From the NCBI GenBank assembly GCA_028718245.1, contig JAQUME010000007.1:1-35823 (forward strand): DNA of 35,823 nucleotides, given 5' to 3'. The translations under genes and the position numbers were made by a program. This DNA comes from Candidatus Omnitrophota bacterium. Lineage in GTDB: Bacteria; Omnitrophota; Gorgyraeia; Gygaellales; Profunditerraquicolaceae. The notes under the pieces were generated by a model. The model ran no database searches and was not told where the DNA came from. It worked only from the letters and a program-made list of their open reading frames with translations. Each line of letters begins with the position of its first letter. Positions within the stretch are counted from its first letter, which is position 1. Shown piece by piece: positions 1 through 11,346 of this stretch.

Positions 1-2
1 AT

Positions 3-2726
3 AAAGAAGAAGCCTATCTTGATTTCTACCGCAAGATGCGCCCCACCGAACCTGTAACCAAAGAGGCTGCCGAAGCTTTGTTTTACAGGTTATTTTTTGA
101 TCCGGCCAGATATGACCTGGAGAGGGCAGGCCGTTTCATCCTGAACCGTAAATTAGGAATGGATGTGTCCCTGGAAAAAAGGATACTCGATTCCGACACC
201 ATAATCAAGGTAATTGAATACCTGATCAAATTAAACGCCGGCACCGGAAAGATCGACGATATCGACCATTTAGGCAACCGCCGCGTGAAAAGCGTGGGTG
301 AACTGGTGCAGAACCAGGTGCGCATCGGGTTATCCCGCGTGGAGCGTTCCATCAGGGAGAGATTAAGCATCCTGGGCGAGTTTGATAATCTTAACGTGCA
401 TTACCTGGTCAACTCCAAACTTTTAAGCAACCAGATCCGTGATTTCTTCGGCCGCAGCCAGCTCTCCCAGTTCATGGACCAGATCAATCCTTTGGCCGAG
501 ATGACCCACAAGAGAAGGTTGAGCGCCCTTGGCCCCGGAGGTTTATCAAGAGAGAGAGCGGGTTTTGAAGTAAGGGATATCCATCCTTCGCATTACGGCC
601 GCGTCTGTCCTATTGAGACCCCCGAAGGCCCGAACATCGGCCTGATCGCTTCTTTAAGCTGTTTCGCGCGGATAAATTCTTTAGGCCTGATCGAGACCCC
701 TTACCGCAAGGTAGAGGATGGCCGCGTAACCAAGAAGATAGATTACCTCACCGCGGATATTGAAGAAGACAAGACTATTGCCCAGGCCGATGTCCCGTTA
801 GACAGTGAAGGCCGTTTCGTTGATAAGTTCGTTACCTGCCGCTATAAAGATGACTTCCCGAAAGTGCCGGCAAAAGAAGTGCAGTATATGGATGTCTCTG
901 CCAAGCAATTGGTTTCCGTTGCCGCTTCGATGATCCCTTTCCTTGAGCATGATGACGCCAACCGCGCTTTGATGGGCTCAAATATGCAAAGGCAGGCTGT
1001 GCCGCTGATGATCACCGAGCCGCCTTTAGTGGGAACTGAAATGGAAGCCAAGGTGGCACAAGATTCCGGCACAGTGGTTCTTGCCCGGGATTCCGGTAAA
1101 GTGACCAGCGTGGATGCTTCATCGATCACCGTTGGAAAAAATATCTATCACCTGAAGAAATTCCTGCGCACTAATGCCGACACCTCCCTTAATCAGAGGC
1201 CTTTAGTGGGATTAGGGGACCGCGTAGAGCAGGGCCAGGCCATCGCCGACGGCATCGCCACAAAAGAAGGTGAGCTGGCTTTAGGCAAGAATGTCCTGGT
1301 TGCTTTTATGCCCTGGAGAGGATATAACTTTGAAGACGCCATCCTGATCAGCGAAAGATTGATCAAAAAAGATACCTTTACCTCTATACACATAGAAGAG
1401 TTTGAGATCGAAGCTGCCGAAACCAGGCTGGGCAATGAAGAGATCACCCGCGATATCCCCAATGTCAGCGAAGAGGCGTTGAGGAACCTGGATGAAACCG
1501 GGATCATCCGCATCGGAGCTGAAGTAAGCGCCGGGGATATACTTGTGGGCAAGATCACTCCCAAGACCGATTCCGAGCCCAGCCCCGAGGAGAGATTGCT
1601 GCGGGCGATCTTCGGAGAAAAGGCCGGGGATGTGCGCGATACCTCATTGATCGTGCCTCCGGGTGTTGAAGGGATAGTCATCGACGTGCACGTGTTCCAG
1701 CGAAAGGACCGCGGCAGAAAATCAAAGGAAGAGAAAACCAAGGAATTAGCCAAGATCAGGGAGTTGAAGGCCTATTATAAGCAGGAGATCGAATTCCTGC
1801 AGACTGAAAAGACCGCCCGTCTTGCCCAGGTTTTGGGAATAGATAAGAAAAAGGTGGAGAAGTTCGATCTCAGCGATAACGAGGAGGCTAAGATCCTGGC
1901 TGCTTCTTTTGACGAGCAGATGCAGGAATTATTGGCCGAAGAAGAGCAGGAGATTGAAAAGGTCCGCCGCGGGGATGAACTGCCCGCCGGCATCCTGAAA
2001 AGGGTCGTGGTCTATATCGCCACCAAACGCAAGCTCTCCGAAGGTGATAAGCTTGCCGGAAGGCACGGTAACAAGGGCGTGGTCTCCCGGATCATCCCGG
2101 AGGAAAATATGCCTTATATGCCCGACGGCACTCCGGTGGATGTGGTTTTAAATCCCCTGGGTGTGCCTTCGCGTATGAACGTAGGCCAGATCCTGGAATG
2201 CCATTTGGGCTGGGCAGCCAAAGTCCTGAATTTAAATGTAAGCTGCCCTGTATTTGACGGAGCCAAAGAAGGGGAGATCAAAGAATTGCTTAAGAAAGCA
2301 GGCTTGCCCGAAGACGGCAAGATCACCCTTTACGACGGTTATACAGGAGAGCCCTTTGACCAGAAGGTCACCGTCGGATACATGTATATTTTGAAACTGA
2401 TCCATTTAGTTGATGAAAAGATCCACGCCCGCTCTATCGGGCCGTACTCCCTGGTTACTCAGCAGCCATTGGGCGGCAAAGCGCAATTCGGCGGTCAGAG
2501 GTTGGGAGAAATGGAAGTTTGGGCCCTTGAGGCATACGGGGCGGCATTCACTTTGCAGGAGATGCTCACCGTCAAGAGCGACGACGTAGCCGGAAGGACG
2601 CGCATTTACGAAGCGATCGTCAAAGGCGAACAGCGGCTGACTCACGGGACTCCGGAGTCATTTAATGTATTAATCAAAGAACTCCAAGGCTTAGGCCTTG
2701 ATATCAGGACAGAAAAGGCTAAATAA
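3..2726 (+). CDS. rpoB: RNA polymerase beta subunit, 5'-truncated
   Basis: This is the catalytic beta subunit of RNA polymerase. The reading frame is already open at the window edge (codons from base 3), so the first ATG at 36 is internal. It matches about residue 370 of the E. coli protein, which means roughly the N-terminal third lies upstream. The 907 residues seen include the rifampicin region (nt about 456-545, SQLSQFMDQ then [14 protein letters not shown]), the [10 protein letters not shown] block, the [11 protein letters not shown] block, and the [12 protein letters not shown] active-site segment. The C-terminal clamp anchor ([24 protein letters not shown]) is also present. Within the rifampicin region, the equivalents of E. 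coli N518 and S522 are Ile and Ala. The stop shares one base with the rpoC start (TAATG). Confidence 0.97.
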   Translation, partial: KEEAYLDFYRKMRPTEPVTKEAAEALFYRLFFDPARYDLERAGRFILNRKLGMDVSLEKRILDSDTIIKVIEYLIKLNAGTGKIDDIDHLGNRRVKSVGELVQNQVRIGLSRVERSIRERLSILGEFDNLNVHYLVNSKLLSNQIRDFFGRSQLSQFMDQINPLAEMTHKRRLSALGPGGLSRERAGFEVRDIHPSHYGRVCPIETPEGPNIGLIASLSCFARINSLGLIETPYRKVEDGRVTKKIDYLTADIEEDKTIAQADVPLDSEGRFVDKFVTCRYKDDFPKVPAKEVQYMDVSAKQLVSVAASMIPFLEHDDANRALMGSNMQRQAVPLMITEPPLVGTEMEAKVAQDSGTVVLARDSGKVTSVDASSITVGKNIYHLKKFLRTNADTSLNQRPLVGLGDRVEQGQAIADGIATKEGELALGKNVLVAFMPWRGYNFEDAILISERLIKKDTFTSIHIEEFEIEAAETRLGNEEITRDIPNVSEEALRNLDETGIIRIGAEVSAGDILVGKITPKTDSEPSPEERLLRAIFGEKAGDVRDTSLIVPPGVEGIVIDVHVFQRKDRGRKSKEEKTKELAKIRELKAYYKQEIEFLQTEKTARLAQVLGIDKKKVEKFDLSDNEEAKILAASFDEQMQELLAEEEQEIEKVRRGDELPAGILKRVVVYIATKRKLSEGDKLAGRHGNKGVVSRIIPEENMPYMPDGTPVDVVLNPLGVPSRMNVGQILECHLGWAAKVLNLNVSCPVFDGAKEGEIKELLKKAGLPEDGKITLYDGYTGEPFDQKVTVGYMYILKLIHLVDEKIHARSIGPYSLVTQQPLGGKAQFGGQRLGEMEVWALEAYGAAFTLQEMLTVKSDDVAGRTRIYEAIVKGEQRLTHGTPESFNVLIKELQGLGLDIRTEKAK

Positions 2727-5700
2727 TGGAAGAGATCGTCTCATTTGATAGTATTTCGATAAAGATCGCCAGCCCCCAGATAATCAGATCCTGGTCTAAA
2801 GGCGAGGTGAAAAAAGCCGAAACCATTAATTACCGCACATTGAAGCCGGAAAAAGACGGGCTCTTCTGCGAGAAAATTTTCGGCCCGGTGCGCGACTGGG
2901 AATGCAACTGCGGGAAATATAAAGGCATAAAGTTCAAGGGGATCACCTGCGACCGTTGCGGTGTTACCGTTGACCGTTCAAGCGTCCGGCGCGAGCGCAT
3001 GGGTATCATCGACCTGGCTACCCCGGTTACGCATATCTGGTTCTTTAAAGCAGTGCCCAGCAGAATGAGCGCGCTTTTGGATATCGGCTTAAGGGACTTA
3101 GAGAGGATCATTTATTACGAAGAGTATGTTGTGGTCGATCCGGGCACCACTCCTTTAAAGAAGAAGGAGCTGCTTACCGATGAACAGTATCAGCAGGCAC
3201 TGAGCAAATACGGCGCGAGCTTCAAGGCCAGGATCGGCGCCGAAGCGATCAGGGACCTTTTAAAGGAGCTTGACCTGGATGTTGTCTGCCGTAAATTCAG
3301 GAAGGACCTGGAAAAATCAAAAGATGTGCTGAATAACCGCAAGGCGATCAAGAACCTGAAGATCGTGGAGGATTTTAAGAAAAGCGGGAACAAGCCGGAA
3401 TGGATGATATTGGAATCTCTGCCGGTGATCCCGCCTGACCTGCGGCCGCTGGTCCCTCTGGATGGCGGAAGGTTTGCCACCAGTGACCTTAATGATTTAT
3501 ATCGCCGGGTGATCAACCGGAATAACCGGCTTAAGAAACTGATGGATCTCTCCGCGCCGGAGATAATCATCCGCAACGAAAAACGCATGCTTCAGGAGGC
3601 GGTAGACGCACTGCTTGATAACGGCCGCCACGGCAAGCCGGTAAACGGGGCCAACAATCGGCCGTTGAAATCCCTTTCGGATATGCTTAAGGGCAAACAA
3701 GGCCGATTCCGCCAGAACCTCCTAGGTAAGCGCGTGGATTATTCGGGCCGTTCGGTTATCGTGGTCGGGCCGGAGTTAAAGCTCCACGAATGCGGCCTGC
3801 CTAAGCAAATGGCCTTGGAGTTATTTGAGCCGTTCATCATCAAAAAATTAAGAGAAAAAGGTTTTGTGCATACGATCAAGGGCGCCCGCAGAATGGTAGA
3901 ACGCGGCAAGATCGAGGTCTGGGATATCCTGGATGAAGTGATCAAGGACCATCCGGTAATGCTTAACCGCGCCCCAACCCTGCACCGTTTAGGCATACAG
4001 GCATTCCAGCCGCTGTTGATCGAAGGAAAATCCATCAAGATACATCCATTGGTTTGTACCGCTTTTAATGCCGACTTTGACGGCGACCAGATGGCTGTGC
4101 ATGTGCCTTTGTCATTGGAATCGCAGTTAGAGGCCAAGGTCCTGATGTTGGCTATTAATAACGTATTTTCTCCCGCTGACGGCAGGCCGGTAATTTCTCC
4201 CACCCAGGACATTATCCTGGGTGTTTCTTATTTGAGCAAGGAAAAGGCCGGGGCCTTAGGTGAGGGCAAGAGCTTTTCCAGTTTTGAGGAAGTTTTAACC
4301 GCTTATGACGATAAAGCGGTAGAGCTGCATGCCAAGATCAAAATACGGGTTGATGGGGTTTATGATTTTGACCAGAAGATGATTATCGGAGGCAAACAGC
4401 TGCTGGCTACTACCGTCGGCCGGGTATTATTTAACCAGGTCCTGCCTCCTGAATTCGGGTTTGTCAACCGGGAATTAAATAAAAGCAGGGTAAATGATAT
4501 AGTGGTAAGCGTGTATAAGAGGTTCGGCCACACCGCGACCATCAAGCTGCTTGACGATATCAAGCGCCTGGGTTTTGAGATGGGCACTTTGGGAGGCATC
4601 TCTATCGGCATCGATGATATGACCGTTCCGCTGGATAAGCCGCAGGTGCTGAAAGAATCAAAGGAAGAGGTGGCCAAGGTAGAAGACCAGTATCGTAAAG
4701 GTATCATTACCGACAGCGAACGCAAATCCAAGGTTATTGACATCTGGACCCACGCCACCGACAGGATATCCGACCTGTTATTCAAGGGGATGGATTCCTT
4801 TAATCCCATATTCATGATGGCTGATTCAGGGGCCCGAGGCTCCCGTTTACAGGTCAGGCAGTTAGCCGGCATGCGCGGGCTGATGGCCAAGCCCTCTGGA
4901 GAAATTATTGAGAACCCGATCACCGCTAATTTCCGCGAAGGGTTGAATGTTCTGGAATATTTTATCTCCACTCACGGCGCGCGCAAAGGTTTGGCAGATA
5001 CAGCGCTCAAGACCGCCGACGCCGGATACCTGACCCGCCGCCTGGTTGATGTTGCCCAGGAGGTAATTGCCTGCGAAGAGGACTGCGGCACATTGAACGG
5101 CATTACGGTTTCGGCGATCATCGAAGGGGATGAAGAGGTGGTCAGCCTTAAGGACCGGATCATCGGCAGAGTGGCTTTGGATAATGTGGTGGATATCATT
5201 ACCGATCAGGTTATAGTCCAGCAGGCTTCGGAGATCACCGAGGAAAAAGCCGACCAGATCGAAAAGCTGGGCATTGAAAAGATCCGTATCCGCAGCGTTC
5301 TGACCTGCGAATCAGGCAGGGGTGTATGCACCAAATGTTACGGACGCAACCTTTCCAGCGGCCGCCTGGTGGAATTGGGAGAGGCAGTCGGGGTTGTGGC
5401 AGCCCAGAGTATCGGGGAGCCCGGGACCCAGCTGACCATGAGGACCTTCCATATCGGAGGTACCGCCTCCAGGACCATCGAACAATCATTTATCAAATCC
5501 AAAAACAAGGGTTTGGTTAAATATCATAATTTAAGGGTAACCCTTAAAAATAAAGAAAATGTCGTTTTGAACCGCAACGGCGCCATCAGCGTCAATGACG
5601 CCCAGGGCCGCGAACTGGAAAGATATCCCGTTCCGCAGGGCGCCTTCATCAGTATTCTTGACGGGGAAGAGGTGAACAAAGGGATATCCTTTGTGCGCTG

Positions 5701-6778
5701 GGATCCCTATACGATCCCGGTCCTTACCGAGGTCGGCGGAGGCGTGCGTTTTGAAGACCTGCGTGAAAATGTCACTATGCGCGAAGAGATCAATCCGGTC
5801 ACCAAGCTTGCCGAGCGCGTGGTGGTTGAGCACAAGCCGGAGTATCATCCGCAGGTAGTCATATTAGATGAGAAAAAAGAGGTCCTGGGGATTTATCCTA
5901 TACCTATCGGCGCCCATATTATTGTCAGGGACGGCGAGAAGGTAGGAGGAGGCGATCTTCTGGCCAAGATCCCGCGCACCGTGGTCAAGACCCGCGATAT
6001 CACCGGAGGCCTTCCGCGCGTAGCCGAACTTTTTGAAGCCAGGCGGCCGAAGGACCCGGCAGTGATCAGCGAAATAGACGGGTTCGTGGAATTCGGCGAG
6101 ACCAAGAAAAACCAGAGGGTGATCATCGTCAAATCCACTACCGGTATGGCCAGGGAGTATGTTATTCCGCACGGCAAGCATCCCAATGTTTATAAAGGTG
6201 ATAAGGTTACCGCCGGCCAGCAGCTTACCGACGGCCCGGTGGTTTTGCAGGATATTTTGCGCGTCTGCGGGGACAAGGTTTTACAGGAGTACCTGGTCAA
6301 CGAAGTGCAGGAGGTTTACCGCCTGCAGGGCGTGCGGATCAATGACAAGCATATTGAGCTGATCATCCGCCAGATGCTCAAAAAAGTAAGGATCGAAGAT
6401 CCGGGCGATACGGATTTCCTGGCTACACAGCAGGTGGATAAGTGGGTCTTCCAGAAGGAAAATACCCGGGTGATCAAAAAAGGCGGCAAACCCGCGCAGG
6501 CAACACCTTTACTTTTAGGTATTACCAAGGCCTCCCTGACCACGGAGAGTTTCATCTCCGCGGCCAGTTTCCAGGAGACTACCCGCGTTCTGACCGAGGC
6601 TGCCACCAGCGGCAAGCGTGATGAACTGTTCGGGTTAAAGGAAAATGTCATCGTGGGCCACCTGATCCCGGCAGGGACCGGATTCAGGTCGCACCGCGAT
6701 ATTGAAGTAGTTAAAACCGGGGCCATAAAAGGTTTGGAAGAAAAATTAGAAGCTCAAAAAGAAAGTGTAAAGGAATAA
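2726..6778 (+). CDS. rpoC: RNA polymerase beta' subunit
   Basis: The beta' subunit carries the catalytic magnesium of RNA polymerase. The protein is 1350 aa. It has the N-terminal zinc finger (C60, C62, C75, C78), the [12 protein letters not shown] motif with D450, D452 and D454, and the second zinc site (C787, C861, C868, C871). The bridge-helix/trigger-loop region follows (GARGS, then [21 protein letters not shown]). The length is close to that of beta' subunits without large lineage insertions. Its ATG overlaps the rpoB stop by one base, and rpsL starts 2 bp after its stop. The large subunits are therefore directly joined to the str operon. Confidence 0.98.
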   Translation: MEEIVSFDSISIKIASPQIIRSWSKGEVKKAETINYRTLKPEKDGLFCEKIFGPVRDWECNCGKYKGIKFKGITCDRCGVTVDRSSVRRERMGIIDLATPVTHIWFFKAVPSRMSALLDIGLRDLERIIYYEEYVVVDPGTTPLKKKELLTDEQYQQALSKYGASFKARIGAEAIRDLLKELDLDVVCRKFRKDLEKSKDVLNNRKAIKNLKIVEDFKKSGNKPEWMILESLPVIPPDLRPLVPLDGGRFATSDLNDLYRRVINRNNRLKKLMDLSAPEIIIRNEKRMLQEAVDALLDNGRHGKPVNGANNRPLKSLSDMLKGKQGRFRQNLLGKRVDYSGRSVIVVGPELKLHECGLPKQMALELFEPFIIKKLREKGFVHTIKGARRMVERGKIEVWDILDEVIKDHPVMLNRAPTLHRLGIQAFQPLLIEGKSIKIHPLVCTAFNADFDGDQMAVHVPLSLESQLEAKVLMLAINNVFSPADGRPVISPTQDIILGVSYLSKEKAGALGEGKSFSSFEEVLTAYDDKAVELHAKIKIRVDGVYDFDQKMIIGGKQLLATTVGRVLFNQVLPPEFGFVNRELNKSRVNDIVVSVYKRFGHTATIKLLDDIKRLGFEMGTLGGISIGIDDMTVPLDKPQVLKESKEEVAKVEDQYRKGIITDSERKSKVIDIWTHATDRISDLLFKGMDSFNPIFMMADSGARGSRLQVRQLAGMRGLMAKPSGEIIENPITANFREGLNVLEYFISTHGARKGLADTALKTADAGYLTRRLVDVAQEVIACEEDCGTLNGITVSAIIEGDEEVVSLKDRIIGRVALDNVVDIITDQVIVQQASEITEEKADQIEKLGIEKIRIRSVLTCESGRGVCTKCYGRNLSSGRLVELGEAVGVVAAQSIGEPGTQLTMRTFHIGGTASRTIEQSFIKSKNKGLVKYHNLRVTLKNKENVVLNRNGAISVNDAQGRELERYPVPQGAFISILDGEEVNKGISFVRWDPYTIPVLTEVGGGVRFEDLRENVTMREEINPVTKLAERVVVEHKPEYHPQVVILDEKKEVLGIYPIPIGAHIIVRDGEKVGGGDLLAKIPRTVVKTRDITGGLPRVAELFEARRPKDPAVISEIDGFVEFGETKKNQRVIIVKSTTGMAREYVIPHGKHPNVYKGDKVTAGQQLTDGPVVLQDILRVCGDKVLQEYLVNEVQEVYRLQGVRINDKHIELIIRQMLKKVRIEDPGDTDFLATQQVDKWVFQKENTRVIKKGGKPAQATPLLLGITKASLTTESFISAASFQETTRVLTEAATSGKRDELFGLKENVIVGHLIPAGTGFRSHRDIEVVKTGAIKGLEEKLEAQKESVKE

Positions 6779-6780
6779 TT

Positions 6781-7161
6781 ATGCCGACAATTGCCCAGCT
6801 GATCAGACACGGAAGAGTTTCCAAAAAGAAGAAGAGTAAATCACCGGCCCTAAAGGCCTGCCCGCAGAGAAGGGGTGTTTGCCTTCAGGTGCGCACCATG
6901 ACCCCTAAGAAACCCAACTCCGCTTTAAGAAAGATCGCCAGGGTCAGGCTTACCACGGGTATTGAAGTCACCGCCTATATTCCCGGCGAAGGGCATAACC
7001 TTCAGGAGCATTCCATCGTTCTGGTCAGGGGCGGCAGGGTAAAGGATCTTCCCGGCGTGAGATATCATATTGTCAGAGGCACATTGGATGCTTCGGGGGT
7101 TAATGCCCGCAGAAGGTCACGATCGAAATACGGGGCCAAGAGGCCAAAGGAAGGGAAATAA
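6781..7161 (+). CDS. rpsL: 30S ribosomal protein S12 (uS12)
   Basis: S12 sits at the decoding centre of the 30S subunit and takes part in tRNA selection. The 126-aa protein has the [11 protein letters not shown] loop and the [13 protein letters not shown] loop, whose lysines are the usual streptomycin-resistance positions. Both lysines are the wild-type residue here. The basic tail ends in [13 protein letters not shown], as is typical for the family. It lies between rpoC and rpsG, and its stop overlaps the rpsG start (TAATG). Confidence 0.98.
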   Translation: MPTIAQLIRHGRVSKKKKSKSPALKACPQRRGVCLQVRTMTPKKPNSALRKIARVRLTTGIEVTAYIPGEGHNLQEHSIVLVRGGRVKDLPGVRYHIVRGTLDASGVNARRRSRSKYGAKRPKEGK

Positions 7162-7631
7162 TGAGAAGAAGAAAAGCGCAGGAAAAAAATATTTTAGCCG
7201 ATCCCAAATTTAACAGCAAGATCGTGGCAAAATTCATCAACATGGTGATGCTGGAAGGAAAGAAGTCCATTGCCGAGAGAATGGTTTACGGCGCTTTTGA
7301 TATCGTGCGGAAGAATCTGAATGAAGAGGATATTTTAAAGGTTTTTTATAAGGCCCTGGATAATGCCCGGCCGCGCCTTGAGGTCAAGCCCCGCAGGGTA
7401 GGCGGAGCAACATACCAGGTGCCGGTTGAAGTAAGGCAGGAGCGCGGCACCTCCATCGCCCTGCGCTGGATCAGGGATTTTTCCCAGAACAGGAAGGGAA
7501 AGCGCATGGAGGAAAAGCTGGCCGATGAGATCATCGCCGCTTACAAAGGGGAAGGATCGTCGATCAAGAAACGCGACGACACGCACAAGATGGCTGAAAG
7601 CAACAAAGCCTTCGCCCACTTCCGCTGGTAA
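7161..7631 (+). CDS. rpsG: 30S ribosomal protein S7 (uS7)
   Basis: S7 nucleates assembly of the 3' domain of 16S rRNA and contacts E-site tRNA. The protein is 156 aa, the standard bacterial length, and opens [10 protein letters not shown] with the family core (ARPRLEVKPRRVGGATYQVPVEV) and the end HKMAESNKAFAHFRW. The start is fixed by the TAATG overlap with rpsL. In E. coli S7 represses its own operon through the rpsL-rpsG spacer. That spacer does not exist here, so any such control would need another site, possibly the structured spacer that follows. Confidence 0.98.
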   Translation: MRRRKAQEKNILADPKFNSKIVAKFINMVMLEGKKSIAERMVYGAFDIVRKNLNEEDILKVFYKALDNARPRLEVKPRRVGGATYQVPVEVRQERGTSIALRWIRDFSQNRKGKRMEEKLADEIIAAYKGEGSSIKKRDDTHKMAESNKAFAHFRW

Positions 7632-7636
7632 AAGCA

Positions 7637-7671
7637 GGGACGTCTTTGGATCCAAAGCGAAGGGTGTCCCC
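7637..7671. repeat. Structured fusA leader element related to the repeat before lipB
   Basis: The 87-bp rpsG-fusA spacer contains a perfect 14-bp palindrome, CTTTGGATCCAAAG (7644-7657). It is enclosed by GGGAC (7637-7641) and GTCCC (7666-7670), which can pair to form an outer stem. The words GGGACGT and AAGGGTGTCCCC (7660-7671) occur in the same order and orientation in the inverted repeat at 33349-33456. It may be a decayed copy of that repeat, an RNA control element for fusA, or both. Function is unknown. Confidence 0.5.
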
Positions 7672-7686
7672 AGTAAGGGAATTTAT

Positions 7687-7722
7687 ATGATTAACTTGAG
7701 AAATGGCTATAGAAATAAATGA
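7687..7722 (+). CDS. Possible 11-codon upstream ORF before fusA
   Basis: An ATG at 7687 follows the Shine-Dalgarno-like AAGGGA (7675-7680) by six bases. It opens an 11-residue frame ([11 protein letters not shown]) whose TGA overlaps the fusA ATG in the arrangement ATGA. fusA itself has no clear ribosome-binding site, so ribosomes ending on this mini-ORF could re-initiate on fusA. There is no family to compare it with, and such a short frame can arise by chance. Confidence 0.25.
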   Translation: MINLRNGYRNK

Positions 7723-9821
7723 GAAAAATACCGTTAGATAAAATCAGGAATATCGGGATCATCGCCCACATCGACGCCGGTAAAACCACTACCAGCGAGC
7801 GTGTGTTGTTCTATACCGGAAAGAATTACAAGCTGGGAGAGGTGCATGATGGGACCGCGACCATGGACTGGATGGTCCAGGAGCAGGAGAGGGGCATTAC
7901 TATTACCGCTGCCGCCACCACCTGCGTATGGAAGGATATCACCATCAATCTGATCGATACCCCCGGCCATGTGGATTTTACCATTGAAGTAGAAAGGTCA
8001 TTAAAGGTCTTAGACGGGGCAGTGGTTGTTTTCTGCGGGGTCGGCGGGGTTGAGCCGCAGTCAGAAACCGTCTGGCGCCAGGCTGACCGCTATAATGTCC
8101 CGCGCATCGCTTTTGTGAACAAGATGGACCGCACCGGCTCAAATTTCTTTGAAGTAATTGAGCAGATGAAGCAAAGATTAGGGGCTAATGTGGCGGCGAT
8201 CCAGCTGCCTGTCGGTAAGGAATCAGGTTTTTCGGGCCTGGTGGACCTGGTTGAAAAGAAACTTATCCACTATAATGATGACCTGGGCAAGGAATATGAA
8301 GTTAAAGATGTCCCCGAAGAGATGCTTGCGGATTTTGATAAATACCGCTTGATCCTGGTAGAAAAACTCGCCGAGGCGGATGACGCGATCATGGAGATCT
8401 ACCTGCAAGGCAAGGACGTAACCAACCAGCAGCTAAAAGAAACTATACGCAAGACAGTGATCGCCAATAAATTTGTGCCGGTGCTTTGCGGCTCGGCTTT
8501 TAAAAATAAAGGGGTACAGCTGGTGTTGGATGCTGTAAAGGATTATCTTCCTTCTCCCATAGATGTACCTCCGGTAAAAGGCACTAACCCCGATTCAGGG
8601 GAATTTGAAGAGGTTAAGGCCGATGATAAAGCCCCTTTTACCGCTTTATGTTTTAAAGTAGCTACCGATCCTTTTGTCGGTAAAATATATTTTATCAGGA
8701 TGTATTCCGGGACACTTACTTCAGGGACATATATTTACAATGCGACTAAAAGGGAGAGGGAGCGCGTTACCAAGATCGTTAAAATGCACGCTAACCGCCA
8801 GGAGATAGTGGAGAGTATTTCTACCGGCGATATTGCCGCCGCGGTAGGATTAAAAGACACTAAGACCGGCGACACCCTGTGCACGGAAAAAAATCCGATT
8901 CTTATTGAAGCAATGCGTTTTCCGGAGCCGGTCATCCAGCAGGCGATCGAACCAAAATCAAAAGACGCGCAGGAGAAGCTGGGCCTGGCTATGCATAAAC
9001 TGGAAGATGAGGACCCATCATTCAGGGTCACTTATAACCAGGAGACCGGACAGACACTTATTGCCGGCATGGGGCAATTGCATCTTGAAATTATCATCGA
9101 CAGAATTTTGCGCGAGTTCAACGTGGAGGCCCAGGTCGGCGCTCCCCAGGTTGCTTATAGAGAGACGATCAAGAAAAGCGTCTCCAGCGTCGGAAAATTC
9201 ATTTCTCAGTCCGGAGGCCGCGGCCAATACGGCCATTGCGTTATTGAGATGGCCCCGCAGGAAACCCCGGGCACCGGCATTACCTTTGATGACAAAATTA
9301 AAAGCGGCGCCATTCCGCGCGAATTTATCCCGGCGGTAAAACAGGGGATAATCGGCGCGGCTAAGAACGGTGTCCTGGCAGGTTACCCGGTCACCGATGT
9401 AGCGGTAGTTTTAGTGGACGGCTCATACCACGAGGTTGATTCCTCGGAGCTGGCATTTAAAATGGCAGGTTCCATCGCCTTCCAGGAGGGGATGAAAAAA
9501 GCCCATCCTGTTTTGTTGGAACCGATCATGGATATTGAAGTTATCGTGCCCGAAGAATTCATGGGCCAGATAATCGGCGACTTAAGCAGCCGCCGCGCCA
9601 AGATCATTGCCCTCGGGCAGAGGCTGAACCTGCGCACCATCCGGGCCAACGTTCCGCTCTCGGAAGTTTTTAATTACGCGACTATAACAAGGTCCTTGAC
9701 ACAAGGCCGTGCATCATATACAATGGAACCTTCCTTTTACAGCGAAGTTCCGGCACATGTAGCTGAAAAAATCGTTTCAGGGGCGCAAGCCACAGGCGCA
9801 GGCGCAAGAAAGACTTTTTAA
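7719..9821 (+). CDS. fusA: Translation elongation factor G
   Basis: EF-G is the GTPase that drives tRNA and mRNA translocation on the ribosome. The protein is 700 aa, the normal length. It has the P-loop AHIDAGKT (residues 16-23), an intact switch I RGITI (58-62), DTPGHVDF (80-87), NKMD (134-137), and the domain III-V segments ([28 protein letters not shown] near the end). The ATG overlaps the stop of a short upstream frame and lacks a strong Shine-Dalgarno sequence. It sits between rpsG and tuf in the usual str order. Unlike the neighbouring EF-Tu, all GTPase motifs are canonical. Confidence 0.97.
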   Translation: MRKIPLDKIRNIGIIAHIDAGKTTTSERVLFYTGKNYKLGEVHDGTATMDWMVQEQERGITITAAATTCVWKDITINLIDTPGHVDFTIEVERSLKVLDGAVVVFCGVGGVEPQSETVWRQADRYNVPRIAFVNKMDRTGSNFFEVIEQMKQRLGANVAAIQLPVGKESGFSGLVDLVEKKLIHYNDDLGKEYEVKDVPEEMLADFDKYRLILVEKLAEADDAIMEIYLQGKDVTNQQLKETIRKTVIANKFVPVLCGSAFKNKGVQLVLDAVKDYLPSPIDVPPVKGTNPDSGEFEEVKADDKAPFTALCFKVATDPFVGKIYFIRMYSGTLTSGTYIYNATKRERERVTKIVKMHANRQEIVESISTGDIAAAVGLKDTKTGDTLCTEKNPILIEAMRFPEPVIQQAIEPKSKDAQEKLGLAMHKLEDEDPSFRVTYNQETGQTLIAGMGQLHLEIIIDRILREFNVEAQVGAPQVAYRETIKKSVSSVGKFISQSGGRGQYGHCVIEMAPQETPGTGITFDDKIKSGAIPREFIPAVKQGIIGAAKNGVLAGYPVTDVAVVLVDGSYHEVDSSELAFKMAGSIAFQEGMKKAHPVLLEPIMDIEVIVPEEFMGQIIGDLSSRRAKIIALGQRLNLRTIRANVPLSEVFNYATITRSLTQGRASYTMEPSFYSEVPAHVAEKIVSGAQATGAGARKTF

Positions 9822-9822
9822 C

Positions 9823-9830
9823 AAGGAGGA
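9823..9830 (+). promoter_or_regulatory. Strong ribosome-binding site of tuf
   Basis: AAGGAGGA lies three bases before the tuf ATG at 9834, directly after the fusA stop. It is the clearest Shine-Dalgarno sequence in the translation block and fits the very high expression expected for EF-Tu. Confidence 0.8.
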
Positions 9831-9833
9831 AAA

Positions 9834-11036
9834 ATGGCTAAAGAAAAATTTGTAAGGAGTAAGCCTCACGTAAATATCGGGACCATCGGTCATATCGATC
9901 ACGGTAAAACCACCTTGACCGCGGCCATCACCCATGTATTGGCAAAGTTGGGAAAGGCCACTGAAAGGCAGTATGCCGATATCGCCAAGGGCGGTACCGT
10001 AAGGGATGAGACAAAGGTTGTTACCATCTCGGTTGCCCACGTGGAATATGAAACCGATGCCCGTCATTACGCGCACATCGACTGCCCGGGGCACGCCGAT
10101 TACATCAAGAATATGATCACCGGAGCAGCCCAGATGGACGGGGCGATCCTGGTGGTTTCGGCAGCTGACGGCCCTATGCCTCAGACAAGAGAGCATATCC
10201 TGTTGGCCCGTCAGGTTAACGTGCCTTCAATGGTCGTTTTCATGAACAAGGTTGACCTGGTGAATGATAAAGAACTGCTTGACCTGGTTGAAATGGAGAT
10301 CAGGGATCTTTTGACCAAGTACGGATATCCGGGAGACAAGACCCCGATCATCCGCGGTTCTTCAAATAAAGCTTTGACAGCCGCCGACGCCAATGGCGAA
10401 GATGCCAAGCCGATACTGGAATTAATGAAAGCAGTAGATGAGTTCATCCCCCTGCCTACCCGCGAATTAGACAAGCCCTTACTGATGGCGGTTGAAGATG
10501 TATTTAGCATCGAAGGAAGAGGCACTGTCGGCACCGGAAGGATCGAGCGCGGCAAGGTCAAGGTCGGCGAAGAAGTTGAGATCATCGGCCTTCGCCCTGA
10601 AATAAAGAGATCAGTGGTTACCGGAATAGAAATGTTCCGCAAACTTCTGGATGAAGGACAGGCCGGTGATAACGTCGGCCTGCTCTTAAGAGGTGTGGAA
10701 AAGAATGACATCGAGCGCGGCATGGTTATCGCTGCTCCCAAATCTATTACTCCTCATACCAAGTTCAAGGCCCAGGTTTATATCCTGACCAAAGAGGAAG
10801 GCGGCCGTCACACGCCGTTCTTCAAAGGTTACCGGCCGCAGTTCTATTTCCGCACCACCGACGTTACCGGTTCGGCAGATCTTCCGACCGGAGTGGAAAT
10901 GGTCATGCCCGGGGACAATGTTAACTTAGAGGTGGAATTGATCACCCCTATTGCCATGGAAAAAGAATCGCGTTTTGCCATCCGCGAAGGCGGACACACG
11001 GTAGGCGCGGGCGTAGTTACCGAGGTGATCGCCTAA
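9834..11036 (+). CDS. tuf: Translation elongation factor Tu with altered switch I
   Basis: EF-Tu delivers aminoacyl-tRNA to the ribosome as a GTP complex. The protein is 400 aa with G1 GHIDHGKT (residues 19-26), G3 DCPGHADY (83-90), G4 NKVD, and normal domains II and III ending [15 protein letters not shown]. The switch I motif RGITI, nearly universal in translational GTPases, reads K61-V62-V63-T64-I65. It is preceded by [10 protein letters not shown] instead of the usual negatively charged loop. The Mg-coordinating threonine is kept, but the Arg-Gly-Ile before it is replaced. From memory, planctomycete EF-Tus carry a similar loop. It is preceded by a strong ribosome-binding site, and rpsJ follows after 3 bp. 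Confidence 0.97.
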   Translation: MAKEKFVRSKPHVNIGTIGHIDHGKTTLTAAITHVLAKLGKATERQYADIAKGGTVRDETKVVTISVAHVEYETDARHYAHIDCPGHADYIKNMITGAAQMDGAILVVSAADGPMPQTREHILLARQVNVPSMVVFMNKVDLVNDKELLDLVEMEIRDLLTKYGYPGDKTPIIRGSSNKALTAADANGEDAKPILELMKAVDEFIPLPTRELDKPLLMAVEDVFSIEGRGTVGTGRIERGKVKVGEEVEIIGLRPEIKRSVVTGIEMFRKLLDEGQAGDNVGLLLRGVEKNDIERGMVIAAPKSITPHTKFKAQVYILTKEEGGRHTPFFKGYRPQFYFRTTDVTGSADLPTGVEMVMPGDNVNLEVELITPIAMEKESRFAIREGGHTVGAGVVTEVIA

Positions 11037-11039
11037 TTC

Positions 11040-11345
11040 ATGGATACGCAAAAGATACGCATAAAATTAAAAGCATATGACCACCGGCTTCTGGATCAGG
11101 CGGTGATCGAGATCGTTGATACGGTGAAGCGTACCGGCGCCAAAATATCGGGGCCGGTACCACTTCCCACTAAACGTGAAATTTACACGGTATTGCGTTC
11201 TCCGCACGTTGACAAGAAATCGCGCGAGCAATTTGACCTATCCACGCACAAACGCCTTATTGACATCTTTGAGCCCACAGCCAAGACCATCGATTCATTA
11301 AGGAAATTGAACCTGCCCGCAGGAGTGGATGTAGAAATCAAATAA
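11040..11345 (+). CDS. rpsJ: 30S ribosomal protein S10 (uS10)
   Basis: S10 is a 30S head protein and also the NusE component of antitermination complexes. The protein is 101 aa, the normal length, with the core motifs [22 protein letters not shown] and [16 protein letters not shown]. It heads the S10 block, but only 3 bp separate it from tuf. No separate S10-operon promoter or leader can be fitted in here, so the str and S10 operons appear merged. Confidence 0.97.
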   Translation: MDTQKIRIKLKAYDHRLLDQAVIEIVDTVKRTGAKISGPVPLPTKREIYTVLRSPHVDKKSREQFDLSTHKRLIDIFEPTAKTIDSLRKLNLPAGVDVEIK

Positions 11346-11346
11346 A

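Noticed and set aside
36-38. ATG at 36 as the true start of rpoB
   Set aside because: The frame is open to the window edge and the residues before it (YLDFYRK) match the conserved RpoB sequence, so this is an internal methionine in a truncated gene.
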